Shown here piece by piece: positions 1-7,614 of a stretch of 15,799 bases of DNA. The stretch is from contig JAOZLM010000023.1 in NCBI GenBank assembly GCA_029934815.1, positions 1-15,799 of the forward strand. The letters run 5' to 3'. Origin of the DNA: Desulfocapsa sp. GTDB lineage: Bacteria > Desulfobacterota > Desulfobulbia > Desulfobulbales > Desulfocapsaceae. The notes below the pieces were generated by a model. That model worked only from the letters and a program-made list of their open reading frames with translations. It was not told where the DNA came from and did no database searches. Positions within the stretch are counted from its first letter, which is position 1, and every line of letters starts with the position of its first letter. A program made the position numbers and the translations under genes.

Positions 1-1175
1 GTACGTCCATTTGCAGCAAGCCCTGCAATAACGAGGGAAGAGCTGGCACGCAGATCTGTTGCCATAACCGGTGCACCCGTTAATGGTTTATCCACAAGTC
101 CTTTCACCAGAGCAATGCGACCATCGATTTGTATATCAGCACCCATACGTTGCAACTCCGCCACATGCATAAATCTATTCTCAAAAATGGTTTCATGGAC
201 AACGCAAACACCGTCACTACACGTCATTAATGCCATAAACTGCGCCTGTAGATCGGTGGGATATCCAGGATAAGGCATGGTGGTTACATCCACGGCCTTA
301 ATGGGTTGTTGTAATCCTTTGGATTTAATATGGAGAAAATCCTCACCAATTGCTACTTCAATTCCAGCCATCTGTAATTTTTCAACAAGGGATGGTAAGT
401 GATCAGGCTCACAACCCTCAATAATTGCGTCTCCACCAGCAGCAGCTACAGCAATAGCGTATGTTCCGGCCTCAATGCGATCCGGAATAATTCGATTTTC
501 AGCAGCTGTCAATCGTTCAACGCCCTGGATTTCAAGACGATCACTATCTTTCCCCTTGATCTTTGCCCCCATGGAGTTGAGCATATCAATCAGATTTCCA
601 ATTTCCGGTTCACGGGCAGCATTTTTAATAATGGTAGTGCCTTCTGCTAAAGCCGCCGCCATTAATAAATTCTCAGTACCGCCAACGGAAGGGACATCAA
701 AATAAACTCTCCCCCCCTGTAAACGGCCATCAATAAAAGCATCTACATAGCCCTGTTCAAGATCACATTGCACACCCATCTGCTCAAGCCCCTTAAGGTG
801 GAAATTGATAGGACGAGCACCAATGGCACAACCACCGGGAAGTGAAACCTTGGCCTTACCCAGCCTTGCCAGCAATGGACCAAGTACAAGTACAGACGCA
901 CGCATGGTTTTCACAAGATCATAAGAAGCTTCTGAATACTTAAGCCCGCTCCCGTCGATTCGCAAGGTTGAGCCTTCCCATTCCCAGCTGAGACCTAATG
1001 ATCCAAGCAGGGTAAGGATGGTTCTGGTGTCACGAAGATTGGGAACATTGTGCAGTATATGGATTCCTGGTGCTAACAGACTGGCGGCAATGAGTGGAAG
1101 CGCAGCATTTTTAGCACCGCTGATTGTTACTTTTCCGTGAAGAGGTCTACCACCTTCTATAACTAATTTTTCCAT
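1..1175 (-). CDS. murA: UDP-N-acetylglucosamine 1-carboxyvinyltransferase (partial, C-terminus off the window)
   Basis: This enzyme makes the first committed step of peptidoglycan synthesis in the cytoplasm, moving enolpyruvate from PEP to UDP-GlcNAc. Translating from the ATG at 1175-1173 gives MEKLVIEGG and then SGAKNAALP, with the family's Lys22/Asn23 pair. The catalytic cysteine is Cys116 in GGCAIGARP, so the enzyme should be the fosfomycin-sensitive Cys type. Later blocks (VGGTENLLMAAALAEG, and PYPGYPTDLQAQ in the C-terminal half) are typical of MurA. About 391 codons are present; the usual length is near 420, so some 28 C-terminal residues are missing. It begins 33 nt after prmC ends, with no clear Shine-Dalgarno sequence, and is probably the last visible gene of the prfA-prmC-murA unit. 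The prmC-murA order is also found in Geobacter relatives. Confidence 0.96.
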   Translation of the reverse strand, partial: MEKLVIEGGRPLHGKVTISGAKNAALPLIAASLLAPGIHILHNVPNLRDTRTILTLLGSLGLSWEWEGSTLRIDGSGLKYSEASYDLVKTMRASVLVLGPLLARLGKAKVSLPGGCAIGARPINFHLKGLEQMGVQCDLEQGYVDAFIDGRLQGGRVYFDVPSVGGTENLLMAAALAEGTTIIKNAAREPEIGNLIDMLNSMGAKIKGKDSDRLEIQGVERLTAAENRIIPDRIEAGTYAIAVAAAGGDAIIEGCEPDHLPSLVEKLQMAGIEVAIGEDFLHIKSKGLQQPIKAVDVTTMPYPGYPTDLQAQFMALMTCSDGVCVVHETIFENRFMHVAELQRMGADIQIDGRIALVKGLVDKPLTGAPVMATDLRASSSLVIAGLAANGR

Positions 1176-1208
1176 AATGATTTGTACTATGTAGGGGAGA
1201 TTGAAAAT

Positions 1209-2090
1209 CTATAGTGTTTGGGAATTCATTTTTGCATGAAAAATACGATCATGGCCAGCATAATCTTTTTGCACTGAAACATCACTAAACGATTGTTTTG
1301 GAGTTTCTTTTCTTGTGAACAGATTACACAGAGCCTGTGCCTGTTCAGTTCCGATTTCCATAAAGAGATGACCATTCGGTATTAAGCGAGAAAGTAACTG
1401 TTTCTGAATTCTTTCGATTAATTCAAGCCCGTTTTGACCACCATCCAAAGCAAGATGCGGTTCATAATTCAATACTTCCGGCTGCATATAACTAGCCATT
1501 TCCTGCCGACTGACATAGGGAGGATTTGAGACCACACAAGCAATATTGGAGATAAAGGGTAGTGCTGATAAAAGATTAGCTTGAAGTAGTGAAACAAGAT
1601 GAGAGACACCGTGTTTCTCGCAATTGGTTTTTGCAACAAGTAATGCTTCAAAAGAAATATCAATGGCAATTACCTTTCTCTGCAGTTCTTTTGCGAGCAC
1701 CACGGCAATAGCACCACTGCCACAACAAAGATCTACGAGTAATCCATCACCTACTTGTTCGTCACTATAAAAAGCTATCACCTTTTCCAGTAATTGTTCT
1801 GTTTCAGGGCGTGGGATCAATACATCCGGGGTAACAACAAAATCAAGAGACCAGAACTCCTGGACACCAAGAATATACGCAAGGGGCTCACGTTCTGTAC
1901 GTCGATTGAGGAAGGTTTGAAACTGCAAAAACAATGTATCTGGAACAACATCTTTTGCATTTAAGGTTAGCTCAGTACGGGACATACCAAGACAATGCCC
2001 AAGCAGCAATTCGGCATCCAGAGCAGGAGTATCAACACCAGCAGTTGCCAGCACGGCCGTGCTCTGTTGTAAGATTTCACAGATAAGCAT
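1209..2090 (-). CDS. prmC: Release factor glutamine methyltransferase PrmC
   Basis: PrmC uses S-adenosylmethionine to N5-methylate the glutamine of the GGQ motif in release factors RF1 and RF2, which speeds peptide release. The 293-residue protein has an N-terminal helical domain, the linker motif LIPRPETE (about residues 91-98), the SAM-binding motif LCCGSGAIAV (about 121-130), and the NPPY active-site motif at 189-192. E. coli PrmC has 277 residues, so the length is normal. The ATG lies one base after the prfA stop codon, so translation is probably coupled to prfA; no separate ribosome-binding site is evident. The enzyme is thus encoded directly after its own substrate, the common arrangement. 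The end LICEILQQS at the N-terminus fits the family, which supports this start. Confidence 0.96.
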   Translation of the reverse strand: MLICEILQQSTAVLATAGVDTPALDAELLLGHCLGMSRTELTLNAKDVVPDTLFLQFQTFLNRRTEREPLAYILGVQEFWSLDFVVTPDVLIPRPETEQLLEKVIAFYSDEQVGDGLLVDLCCGSGAIAVVLAKELQRKVIAIDISFEALLVAKTNCEKHGVSHLVSLLQANLLSALPFISNIACVVSNPPYVSRQEMASYMQPEVLNYEPHLALDGGQNGLELIERIQKQLLSRLIPNGHLFMEIGTEQAQALCNLFTRKETPKQSFSDVSVQKDYAGHDRIFHAKMNSQTL

Positions 2091-2091
2091 A

Positions 2092-3162
2092 CTACTGAAT
2101 CTGTTTGAGTTTTTCTTCCTGATCGTGGGTAATTAACGGGGTGAGTACATCATCAAGCTTTCCGGCCATTATCGCATCAAGCTTATACAGTGTCAAATTA
2201 ATACGATGATCGGTTAGCCTTCCCTGGGGGAAGTTATAGGTACGAATTCGCTCACTACGATCCCCTGTTCCCACCTGACTTCTGCGAGCTTCAGAAATCT
2301 TATCGTGATGCTCCTGTTCAAGCTTGTCCAGCAAACGTGCGCGTAAAACTGTCAGCGCCTTTGCCTTATTTTTATGCTGTGATTTTTCATCCTGACAGGT
2401 AACAACAAGGCCGGTGGGTAAATGGGTAATACGAACAGCGGAATCTGTGGTGTTAACTGACTGGCCACCAGGGCCGGATGCTCTATACACATCAAATTTA
2501 AGTTCATGCGTATCAATATTCAGTTCCACCTCATCTGCTTCTGGCAGAATCGCAACAGTAACCGCAGAAGTATGAATACGGCCCTGAGTTTCTGTTGCAG
2601 GAACCCGCTGTACACGATGCACACCACTTTCAAATTTGAGCTTAGAAAACACAGCCTTGCCGCTGATAAGTGCTATCATTTCTTTAAAACCACCAATTCC
2701 CAGGGAATTAGAAGACATAACTTCCACTTTCCATCCCTGTGATTCAGCATAACGGGTATACATACGAAAGAGATCAGCCACAAAAAGAGCTGCCTCATCA
2801 CCGCCTGTGCCGGCACGAATTTCAAGGAATGTATTGCGAGCATCATTTGGATCTTTAGGAAGCAGCAGGAAAAGTATTTCCTGTTCAAGTTCTTTTAAAC
2901 GCTTTTCAAGCTCTCCTATTTCTTCTTTGGCCATCTCCAGCAATTCAGGATCTTCATCACTATCTTGTAATAACTCACGATTATCCGCTATTTCTTCAAC
3001 TATTGCATCATTCTCATTGTAAAGAATCTGCAACTTTGAAAAATGCGAATGTTCCTGAGCTACTTTCTGGTACGCCTTCTGATCACTAATAAGTGAGGGA
3101 TCGGAAAGCCTGCCTTCCAGGTGACTTATCTTCTCGTCAAGATCTGTTAATTTATCAATCAT
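2092..3162 (-). CDS. prfA: Peptide chain release factor 1 (RF1)
   Basis: RF1 reads UAA and UAG stop codons on the ribosome and triggers hydrolysis of the finished peptide. The 356-residue protein has the N-terminal coiled domain (about 1-100, rich in Glu and Lys), the stop-codon-reading PxT motif as PAT at 188-190 in RVPATETQGRIHTSA, and the catalytic GGQ at 232-234 in SGPGGQSVNTTDSAVRI. PAT rather than SPF identifies RF1 and excludes RF2. The length matches the E. coli protein closely (360). It starts a group with prmC and murA. Upstream lies a 310-base gap holding a strong terminator and a long palindrome, so the source of its transcript is unclear. The start region has only a weak GAG as ribosome-binding site. 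The gene's own stop is TAG, a codon RF1 reads. Confidence 0.97.
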   Translation of the reverse strand: MIDKLTDLDEKISHLEGRLSDPSLISDQKAYQKVAQEHSHFSKLQILYNENDAIVEEIADNRELLQDSDEDPELLEMAKEEIGELEKRLKELEQEILFLLLPKDPNDARNTFLEIRAGTGGDEAALFVADLFRMYTRYAESQGWKVEVMSSNSLGIGGFKEMIALISGKAVFSKLKFESGVHRVQRVPATETQGRIHTSAVTVAILPEADEVELNIDTHELKFDVYRASGPGGQSVNTTDSAVRITHLPTGLVVTCQDEKSQHKNKAKALTVLRARLLDKLEQEHHDKISEARRSQVGTGDRSERIRTYNFPQGRLTDHRINLTLYKLDAIMAGKLDDVLTPLITHDQEEKLKQIQ

Positions 3163-3190
3163 GATAAACTCGTAAAAAGGTAAAATTGCA

Positions 3191-3316
3191 GATGGCTAAG
3201 TGAAAAACTTCATATTCGAGGAACATAAATTTGATAGAGTGAGGCGTACTTAAGTACGTCGCAACAACAGCAAATTTGAAGTAACGAAGAAGATGAAGCG
3301 TTTTTACGACGCCATC
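3191..3316. repeat. 126-bp imperfect palindrome with GATGGC/GCCATC ends
   Basis: The element starts GATGGC and ends GCCATC. Its two arms pair along their length: shared blocks in order are GATGGC, AAAAA, CTTCAT, TTCG, AAATTTG and GTACTTA, separated by small unmatched stretches. The centre is the perfect 14-bp palindrome CGTACTTAAGTACG at 3245-3258, within two bases of the geometric middle. The last 36 bases of its region (3284-3319) match 7945-7980 at 32 of 36 positions, so it is dispersed. No coding capacity. It resembles a MITE or large REP-like element; the family is not identified. Confidence 0.8.
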
Positions 3317-3352
3317 AATCATGGAATTGAAGGAGTAGGAAATTAAAAGAGG

Positions 3353-3393
3353 CTACAAATAGAAAATCCACACCCTGTAGCAGGCTGTGGATT
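3353..3393 (-). terminator. Intrinsic terminator after rpmE
   Basis: On the minus strand an 8-bp stem AATCCACA/TGTGGATT (3365-3393) encloses, after one G:G mismatch, a CCTG/CAGG stem with a three-base loop. It is followed by the T-rich run TTCTATTTGT. It lies about 80 bases after the rpmE stop and should separate rho/rpmE transcription from prfA. Confidence 0.8.
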
Positions 3394-3472
3394 AACTCCA
3401 AACAAAGAAAAAAACATGTCGCTCACACAGTACCTGCAACAAGCAGATTGCGTGAAACAATAATACAGCTGA

Positions 3473-3688
3473 CTAAGCTTTTTTCTCGAAATGTTTTGCG
3501 TAACGTTTCTTAAATTTCTCAATTCGACCGGCTGTATCAATCAGTTTCTGCTTTCCGGTGAAGAATGGATGGCAGGCAGAACAGATTTCAACTTCCATCT
3601 CTGTCATTACTGAACCGATCTCTACTTTGTTACCACAACCACATACAGCTGTAATCTTATGGTATTCCGGATGTATATCACTTCTCAT
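3473..3688 (-). CDS. rpmE: Large ribosomal subunit protein bL31, zinc-binding form
   Basis: bL31 is a small protein of the 50S subunit that helps form a bridge to the 30S head. The 71-residue product has the hallmark start MRSDIHPEYH and a four-cysteine zinc site: Cys16 and Cys18 in VCGCGN, Cys36 and Cys39 in ICSACHPF, followed by FFTGKQKLIDTAGRIEKF. This is the C+ (zinc) form, not the zinc-free YkgM type made under zinc limitation. The ribosome-binding site AAGGA lies 8 bases before the ATG. It follows rho at 156 bases, the usual order in this bacterial group. A candidate promoter at 3759-3786 suggests it can be transcribed separately from rho, and a strong terminator closes it at 3353-3393. 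Confidence 0.97.
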   Translation of the reverse strand: MRSDIHPEYHKITAVCGCGNKVEIGSVMTEMEVEICSACHPFFTGKQKLIDTAGRIEKFKKRYAKHFEKKA

Positions 3689-3758
3689 AATCTTGTATCC
3701 TTAAAAATAGGTGACTTATACGCCACATTTATCATTTTTTATATTTGAAAACAAAATG

Positions 3759-3786
3759 AATATAATAAACTGGACGGGAAATTCAA
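3759..3786 (-). promoter_or_regulatory. Candidate sigma70-type promoter for rpmE
   Basis: On the minus strand, TTGAAT (3786-3781) and TATATT (3764-3759) are 16 bases apart, matching the consensus at 4/6 and 5/6 positions. Transcription would begin near 3752, giving a leader of roughly 65 bases before rpmE. The region is AT-rich, so chance matches are possible. Confidence 0.4.
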
Positions 3787-3844
3787 GCATTAATATATTT
3801 TTATACCAGATGAGGCATAACATCTTTATCCCAAAACTACCTTC

Positions 3845-5095
3845 TTACTGATTCATCTGGTCAAAAAAGTCTGCGTTTGTTTCCTGCTGCTTTAACTTAT
3901 CAAGCAAGAACTCCATACCACTGGCAGGGTTCATAGATGCAAGCAGTTTACGTAAAATCCATACACGGTTTAAAACATCGGGCGCAAGAAGCAAGTCTTC
4001 CTTACGGGTACCGGAACGTTTCACATCAATGGCAGGATAAATACGTCGATCCGACATCTTTCTGTCGAGAACGACCTCCATATTACCGGTACCTTTAAAT
4101 TCCTCAAAAATAACGTCATCCATACGACTACCGGTTTCAACAAGGGCAGAGGCAACGATGGTTAAGCTGCCGCCATCTTCAATATTTCTGGCCGCGCCAA
4201 AAAAACGTTTGGGCCGAAGCAGTGCATTTGCCTCAACGCCACCAGAAAGAATCTTACCACTCGCAGGTGTCACAGTGTTATATGCCCTTGCCAGACGGGT
4301 AATACTATCAAGCAGAATCACGACATCTTTTTTATGTTCAACCAGACGTTTTGCCTTTTCAATAACCATCTCCGCCACCTGGATATGACGCTGGGGAGGT
4401 TCATCAAATGTAGAACTGACAACCTCAGCGGTGGTTACTGTACGCGCCATCTCAGTCACCTCTTCCGGGCGCTCATCGATAAGGAGGATAATAAGATATA
4501 CCTCTTTATGGTTCCTGGCTATTGAGTTGGCAAGCTTTTGAATGAGAACAGTTTTACCGGTTCGTGGCGGAGCAACTATCAATCCTCGCTGCCCTTTTCC
4601 AAGAGGACACATCATCTCCATAAGACGCATTGAGAAGTTATCCGACTCTGTCTCAAGCGTAAATTTTTCATTGGGATGGATGGGAGTCAGATTGGAGAAA
4701 ACTGTTTTCTTTTTAGCTGCTGCTGGAGTATCAAAGTTGACAAACTCAACTTTTAAAAGCGCAAAATAGCGTTCGCCATCTTTAGGGGCTCGCACCTGCC
4801 CTTCAATGGTATCACCGGTTCGTAATCCTAGACGACGAATCTGGGAGGGCGATACGTAAATATCATCAGGACCAGGAAGATAGTTATAATCAGGCGCCCG
4901 CAGGAAGCCAAAACCATCAGGTAGAATTTCAAGAACACCGCTCCCACGCATTTTTCCATCCTTATCACCTTCTGCTTTAAGGATAGCAAAAATCAGATCC
5001 TGCTTACGTAATGTGTTAACGTTTTCAACCTTGAGTGTACGACCAAGCTTGACGAGCTCTGCAATTTTCTTGAGTTTTAAATCAGCCAGATTCAT
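3845..5095 (-). CDS. rho: Transcription termination factor Rho
   Basis: Rho is a hexameric RNA-dependent ATPase that loads on untranslated RNA and ends transcription. The 416-residue protein (E. coli 419) has the N-terminal helix bundle beginning MNLADLKLKK, an RNA-binding cold-shock-like domain (about 50-120, with DGFGFLRAPDYNYLPGPDDI), the Walker A motif APPRTGKT (175-182, Lys181), Walker B VVILLDS (258-264), the Q-loop around GGVEANAL (285-292), and the conserved TGSRMDDVIFEEFKGTGN block near 321-338. There is no long insertion between the first domains, unlike Rho from some high-GC bacteria. AGGAG lies about 12 bases before the ATG. It stands 372 bases from coaE and probably has its own promoter in that gap, with a leader that could carry Rho autoregulation as known in other bacteria. 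Confidence 0.98.
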   Translation of the reverse strand: MNLADLKLKKIAELVKLGRTLKVENVNTLRKQDLIFAILKAEGDKDGKMRGSGVLEILPDGFGFLRAPDYNYLPGPDDIYVSPSQIRRLGLRTGDTIEGQVRAPKDGERYFALLKVEFVNFDTPAAAKKKTVFSNLTPIHPNEKFTLETESDNFSMRLMEMMCPLGKGQRGLIVAPPRTGKTVLIQKLANSIARNHKEVYLIILLIDERPEEVTEMARTVTTAEVVSSTFDEPPQRHIQVAEMVIEKAKRLVEHKKDVVILLDSITRLARAYNTVTPASGKILSGGVEANALLRPKRFFGAARNIEDGGSLTIVASALVETGSRMDDVIFEEFKGTGNMEVVLDRKMSDRRIYPAIDVKRSGTRKEDLLLAPDVLNRVWILRKLLASMNPASGMEFLLDKLKQQETNADFFDQMNQ

Positions 5096-5467
5096 TCCTG
5101 TTACTCTCCTGTTATGGGGCTGTATACAAATATTTTGTAAGAACTTATAATCTTAAAAAAACGTTTATTTTGATCAATACAGATCAGATAGTTTTTGAAT
5201 ATCATCACATGAAACTGTGGAAACAGATTGTAATGTGATTAATTATGCAAAAACAATATGATTATAAACGATGGGATTTTAGATTTGGTTATATGGGGAA
5301 GTTGCCATACGTGATGGCAATTATTTTATATAGTAATACAGTTCATTCAGAAACTGCTTTTTATTTAAGATAAGTATATTTTGTCTGTTTTGACCGGAAT
5401 GGCTAGGCAGGACTGCCTTTGTTTCACTTTAGATCTGAAATCATAGTAAGGTTTCTCTAAAAAGCTG
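5096..5467. other. Gene-free stretch between coaE and rho (372 bases)
   Basis: This AT-rich gap should hold the rho promoter and leader. The best minus-strand candidate is TTGATC (5177-5172) and TAAGAT (5155-5150), 16 bases apart, which is a weak match. Two inverted repeats stand out: ATCACAT/ATGTGAT at 5204-5239 with an inner CTGT/ACAG pair, and TTGCCAT/ATGGCAA at 5302-5320 with a 5-base loop. A 6-bp hairpin at 5405-5418 lies after coaE but lacks a T-run on the coaE side. A 42-codon plus-strand frame at 5245-5373 has no ribosome-binding site and is not called. Confidence 0.5.
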
Positions 5468-6091
5468 TCAAGTATTATTCATGGTCATGGTCGTTTTCTC
5501 TGCAAAACAATCGCTTTCGACAAGGTATTCAATCTGATCACGTGTTTCAGCGGTTGTTCCGTTGTTATCAATCAGAAAATCTGCGAGCTGGACTTTTTCC
5601 TGTATTGGTATTTGCGCTGCGACACTTAATAAAGCCGCTTTTTCATTCACTAAGTCCCGTTGCATAATACGCTTTACGCAAATCTCCTCACTTGCATAAA
5701 CCAGAAGCGTACAATCAAAATCCTTCTGCCAACCAGTTTCAAACAGTAGTGGTATTTCAACTACCAGCGGGTTCATTTCTTTTTTTGCTTTTTTACAATG
5801 GCAGAGCACTTCTTTACGGACCAACGGATGAATAACGCTATCGACCTGCTTGCGGAGTGACTCATCTTCAAAAAGAGCTTCACGCAATACCGGCCGATTG
5901 AGAGAGCCATCATCTTTAAAACAGGCTGCAGAAGCTACTTGTTGTAACGCTTCCATCCCTTTACCACCTGGTTGAAGTAATGTCTGGCAAACGCGATCAA
6001 CATTTACAAGTTCAGCACCAAGAAGTTTAGAAAGCTCGACAGAAGCCATGCTCTTACCGGATCCCATACCTCCGGTTACTGCAATATTCAT
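5468..6091 (-). CDS. coaE: Dephospho-CoA kinase
   Basis: CoaE phosphorylates the ribose 3' hydroxyl of dephospho-CoA with ATP, the last step of coenzyme A synthesis. The 207-residue protein (E. coli 206) opens with the P-loop GGMGSGKS (7-14, Lys13), followed by a conserved aspartate in NVDRVCQTLLQPGG, VIHPLVRKEV, and the substrate-side motif VVEIPLLFETGWQKDFD. LLVYASEEICVKRIMQRD corresponds to the lid region. The ATG overlaps the rluD stop codon as ATGA, and AGGA lies 6 bases before the start inside rluD, so translation is coupled. The C-terminal tail (about 185-207) is polar and not conserved as far as I can see. It appears to end the carD-rluD-coaE unit. Confidence 0.96.
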   Translation of the reverse strand: MNIAVTGGMGSGKSMASVELSKLLGAELVNVDRVCQTLLQPGGKGMEALQQVASAACFKDDGSLNRPVLREALFEDESLRKQVDSVIHPLVRKEVLCHCKKAKKEMNPLVVEIPLLFETGWQKDFDCTLLVYASEEICVKRIMQRDLVNEKAALLSVAAQIPIQEKVQLADFLIDNNGTTAETRDQIEYLVESDCFAEKTTMTMNNT

Positions 6092-7074
6092 ATCATTTCC
6101 TGCAGGATTTCGTAGCCACCGGTACGAAGAGAATCGATTTTCTCGCGGAAATCAGGCCACAAAGGGGCAGTAAAAGATACCATCTCTTCAGATACAGGGT
6201 GTTTCAGAGTTAACCTATGAGCGTGGAGCATTTGTCTGGGAAACTTCATCTTTTGCCTTGCTCGTCCATACAGAGTGTCTCCGGCGACAGGATGGCCCAG
6301 ATGTGACATGTGAACACGTATCTGATGTGTGCGACCAGTTTCAATTTTCACCCGAAGCAGACTCCAACCACTAGTATACTCTTCAAGAACTTCCCAGCTA
6401 CTGGCTGCATAGCGCCCACGGGATTCGTCACAAACAGCCATCTTTTGTCTTTTAACAGGGTGCCGTGCAATATGAGTCACCACTCTCCCCTGCTTTTCTT
6501 TCATTAATCCTCGCACCAGACAAAGGTATTCTTTGTCCATTTCACGGGATTTAAAAGCTTCGCTTAGAATCCTGTGCGCCTGGTCACTTTTGGCAACAAC
6601 CATAACACCGGAAGTATCTTTATCCAGCCGATGGACGATCCCTGGCCTCACCTCATCACCCACTGCAGCTATTTCGCGGCAATGATACAACAATCCGTTG
6701 ACAAGAGTTCCGTCAGGATTACCCTGAGCCGGATGCACCACAAGGTCTGGTGGCTTTGAAATAATAAGGAGCGAATCGTCCTCGTAAAGAATTTCAAAAA
6801 AGACTTGCTGGGGAATTAATGATGGCGCGGGAGGGGCAAAAAGACTCCCTGCAACGGACTCTCCGGCCTTTAATTTGTAACTGCTTTTTTTTATCTTTCC
6901 ATCCACGCGAAGAAGTCCTTCACGAATGGATTGAACGAGGTGGTTTCTGGAAGTTCCGGGAACAAACTGTACGAGAAAATGATCAAACCTGCTGCCACTG
7001 TGCTCTGGTAAAACTGTTAAATCCACAGCAGCAGGAGGAGAATTGTTATTTTCTTTTTGAAAGGAAGGACTCAT
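6088..7074 (-). CDS. rluD: Pseudouridine synthase of the RluA/RluD family
   Basis: This enzyme turns uridines into pseudouridine in structured RNA, most likely helix 69 of 23S rRNA if it is a true RluD. The 328-residue protein has an N-terminal S4 RNA-binding domain (about 20-80, with RFDHFLVQFVPGTSR and GLLRVDGK), then the RluA-type catalytic domain with LLIISKPPDLVVHPAQG, the catalytic Asp151 in GIVHRLDKDTSGVMVVAK, and GRTHQIRVHMSHLGHPVAGD. The S4 domain and length favour RluD over the shorter RluA and RluC/F types, but the RNA target cannot be read from the sequence. The start has no recognisable Shine-Dalgarno sequence; it follows carD after 27 bases and overlaps coaE by 4. The gene symbol is the closest family name. 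Confidence 0.9.
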   Translation of the reverse strand: MSPSFQKENNNSPPAAVDLTVLPEHSGSRFDHFLVQFVPGTSRNHLVQSIREGLLRVDGKIKKSSYKLKAGESVAGSLFAPPAPSLIPQQVFFEILYEDDSLLIISKPPDLVVHPAQGNPDGTLVNGLLYHCREIAAVGDEVRPGIVHRLDKDTSGVMVVAKSDQAHRILSEAFKSREMDKEYLCLVRGLMKEKQGRVVTHIARHPVKRQKMAVCDESRGRYAASSWEVLEEYTSGWSLLRVKIETGRTHQIRVHMSHLGHPVAGDTLYGRARQKMKFPRQMLHAHRLTLKHPVSEEMVSFTAPLWPDFREKIDSLRTGGYEILQEMI

Positions 7075-7101
7075 GACGCTATGCCATGGAAGAAAGAACT
7101 G

Positions 7102-7581
7102 TTAATTGAAAAGATTTTCAATCATTTTTTCAGTTTTTAACTCATCTACTTTCCTGGCGAGGGAAATCTCGGTTATCAGGAGACTTTTTGCAGTATCCAT
7201 CATCTTACGCTCACCATAGGAAAGATCTTTATCGACGGACAACAAATACAAATCCCGAAGTACAGCAGCTACTTCATGGATAGAGCCGGTCTTAATTTTC
7301 TCCATGTATTCGCGATATCGACGATTCCATGTTTGATTCCCAATTTCCGTCTCACGATCTTTGAGAATATCAATGACATTTTCAACTTCTTTTTTGGAGA
7401 TAATTGCACGCAATCCAACATTATCACTACTGGCAGTGGGGATCATTATCTTCATCGCATTATCAAGAATCTTCATGATGTAGAAAGGTTGTTCAATTCC
7501 AGCTACAGTCTGAGATTCAATGGCTTCAATAACGCCTACTCCATGGGCCGGATAAACGGCCATATCGCCTTCTGCAAACAA
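7102..7581 (-). CDS. carD: CarD/CdnL-type RNA polymerase-binding regulator
   Basis: CarD-family proteins bind the RNA polymerase beta subunit and stabilise the open promoter complex, acting broadly on housekeeping and rRNA promoters. The 159-residue protein has the N-terminal Tudor-like RNAP-interaction domain (about 1-60, FAEGDMAVYPAHGVGVIEAI, YIMKILDNAMKIMIP) and the C-terminal helical DNA-binding domain. Trp85 in NQTWNRRYREYMEK matches the conserved tryptophan that wedges into the upstream edge of the bubble in characterised members. The start codon is TTG at 7581-7579: AGGAGG lies 5 bases upstream of it, while the first in-frame ATG (codon 7) is too far from that site. Its leader contains four adjacent hairpins (7615-7703). 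It heads the carD-rluD-coaE group. The small stand-alone size excludes the TRCF (Mfd) proteins that share the domain. Confidence 0.95.
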   Translation of the reverse strand: MFAEGDMAVYPAHGVGVIEAIESQTVAGIEQPFYIMKILDNAMKIMIPTASSDNVGLRAIISKKEVENVIDILKDRETEIGNQTWNRRYREYMEKIKTGSIHEVAAVLRDLYLLSVDKDLSYGERKMMDTAKSLLITEISLARKVDELKTEKMIENLFN

Positions 7582-7614
7582 AGTATCCTCCTGGGGAAAA
7601 GCTTCAGGGATTGA

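Larger units (their letters stand above)
3163..3472. other. Gene-free stretch between rpmE and prfA (310 bases)
   Basis: Read along the minus strand this stretch holds about 80 bases of rpmE 3' untranslated sequence, the rpmE terminator (3353-3393), a short AT-rich spacer, the 126-bp palindromic element (3191-3316), and a 28-base leader to prfA. I find no credible small gene on either strand and no clear -35/-10 pair for prfA. Confidence 0.7.

Noticed and set aside
5245..5373. 42-codon plus-strand frame beginning MQKQYDYKRWDFRFGYMG between coaE and rho
   Set aside because: No ribosome-binding site, no recognisable family, antisense to the probable rho leader, and this length is expected by chance in AT-rich DNA.
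5405..5418. AGGCAG/CTGCCT hairpin as a coaE terminator
   Set aside because: The T-rich run follows on the plus strand, where no gene ends; on the coaE side the bases after the stem are not T-rich.
7113..7130. ATTGAAAA/TTTTCAAT inverted repeat at the end of carD
   Set aside because: It lies within the last codons of carD, is wholly A/T-rich and lacks a T-run, so it is likely a by-product of the coding sequence.
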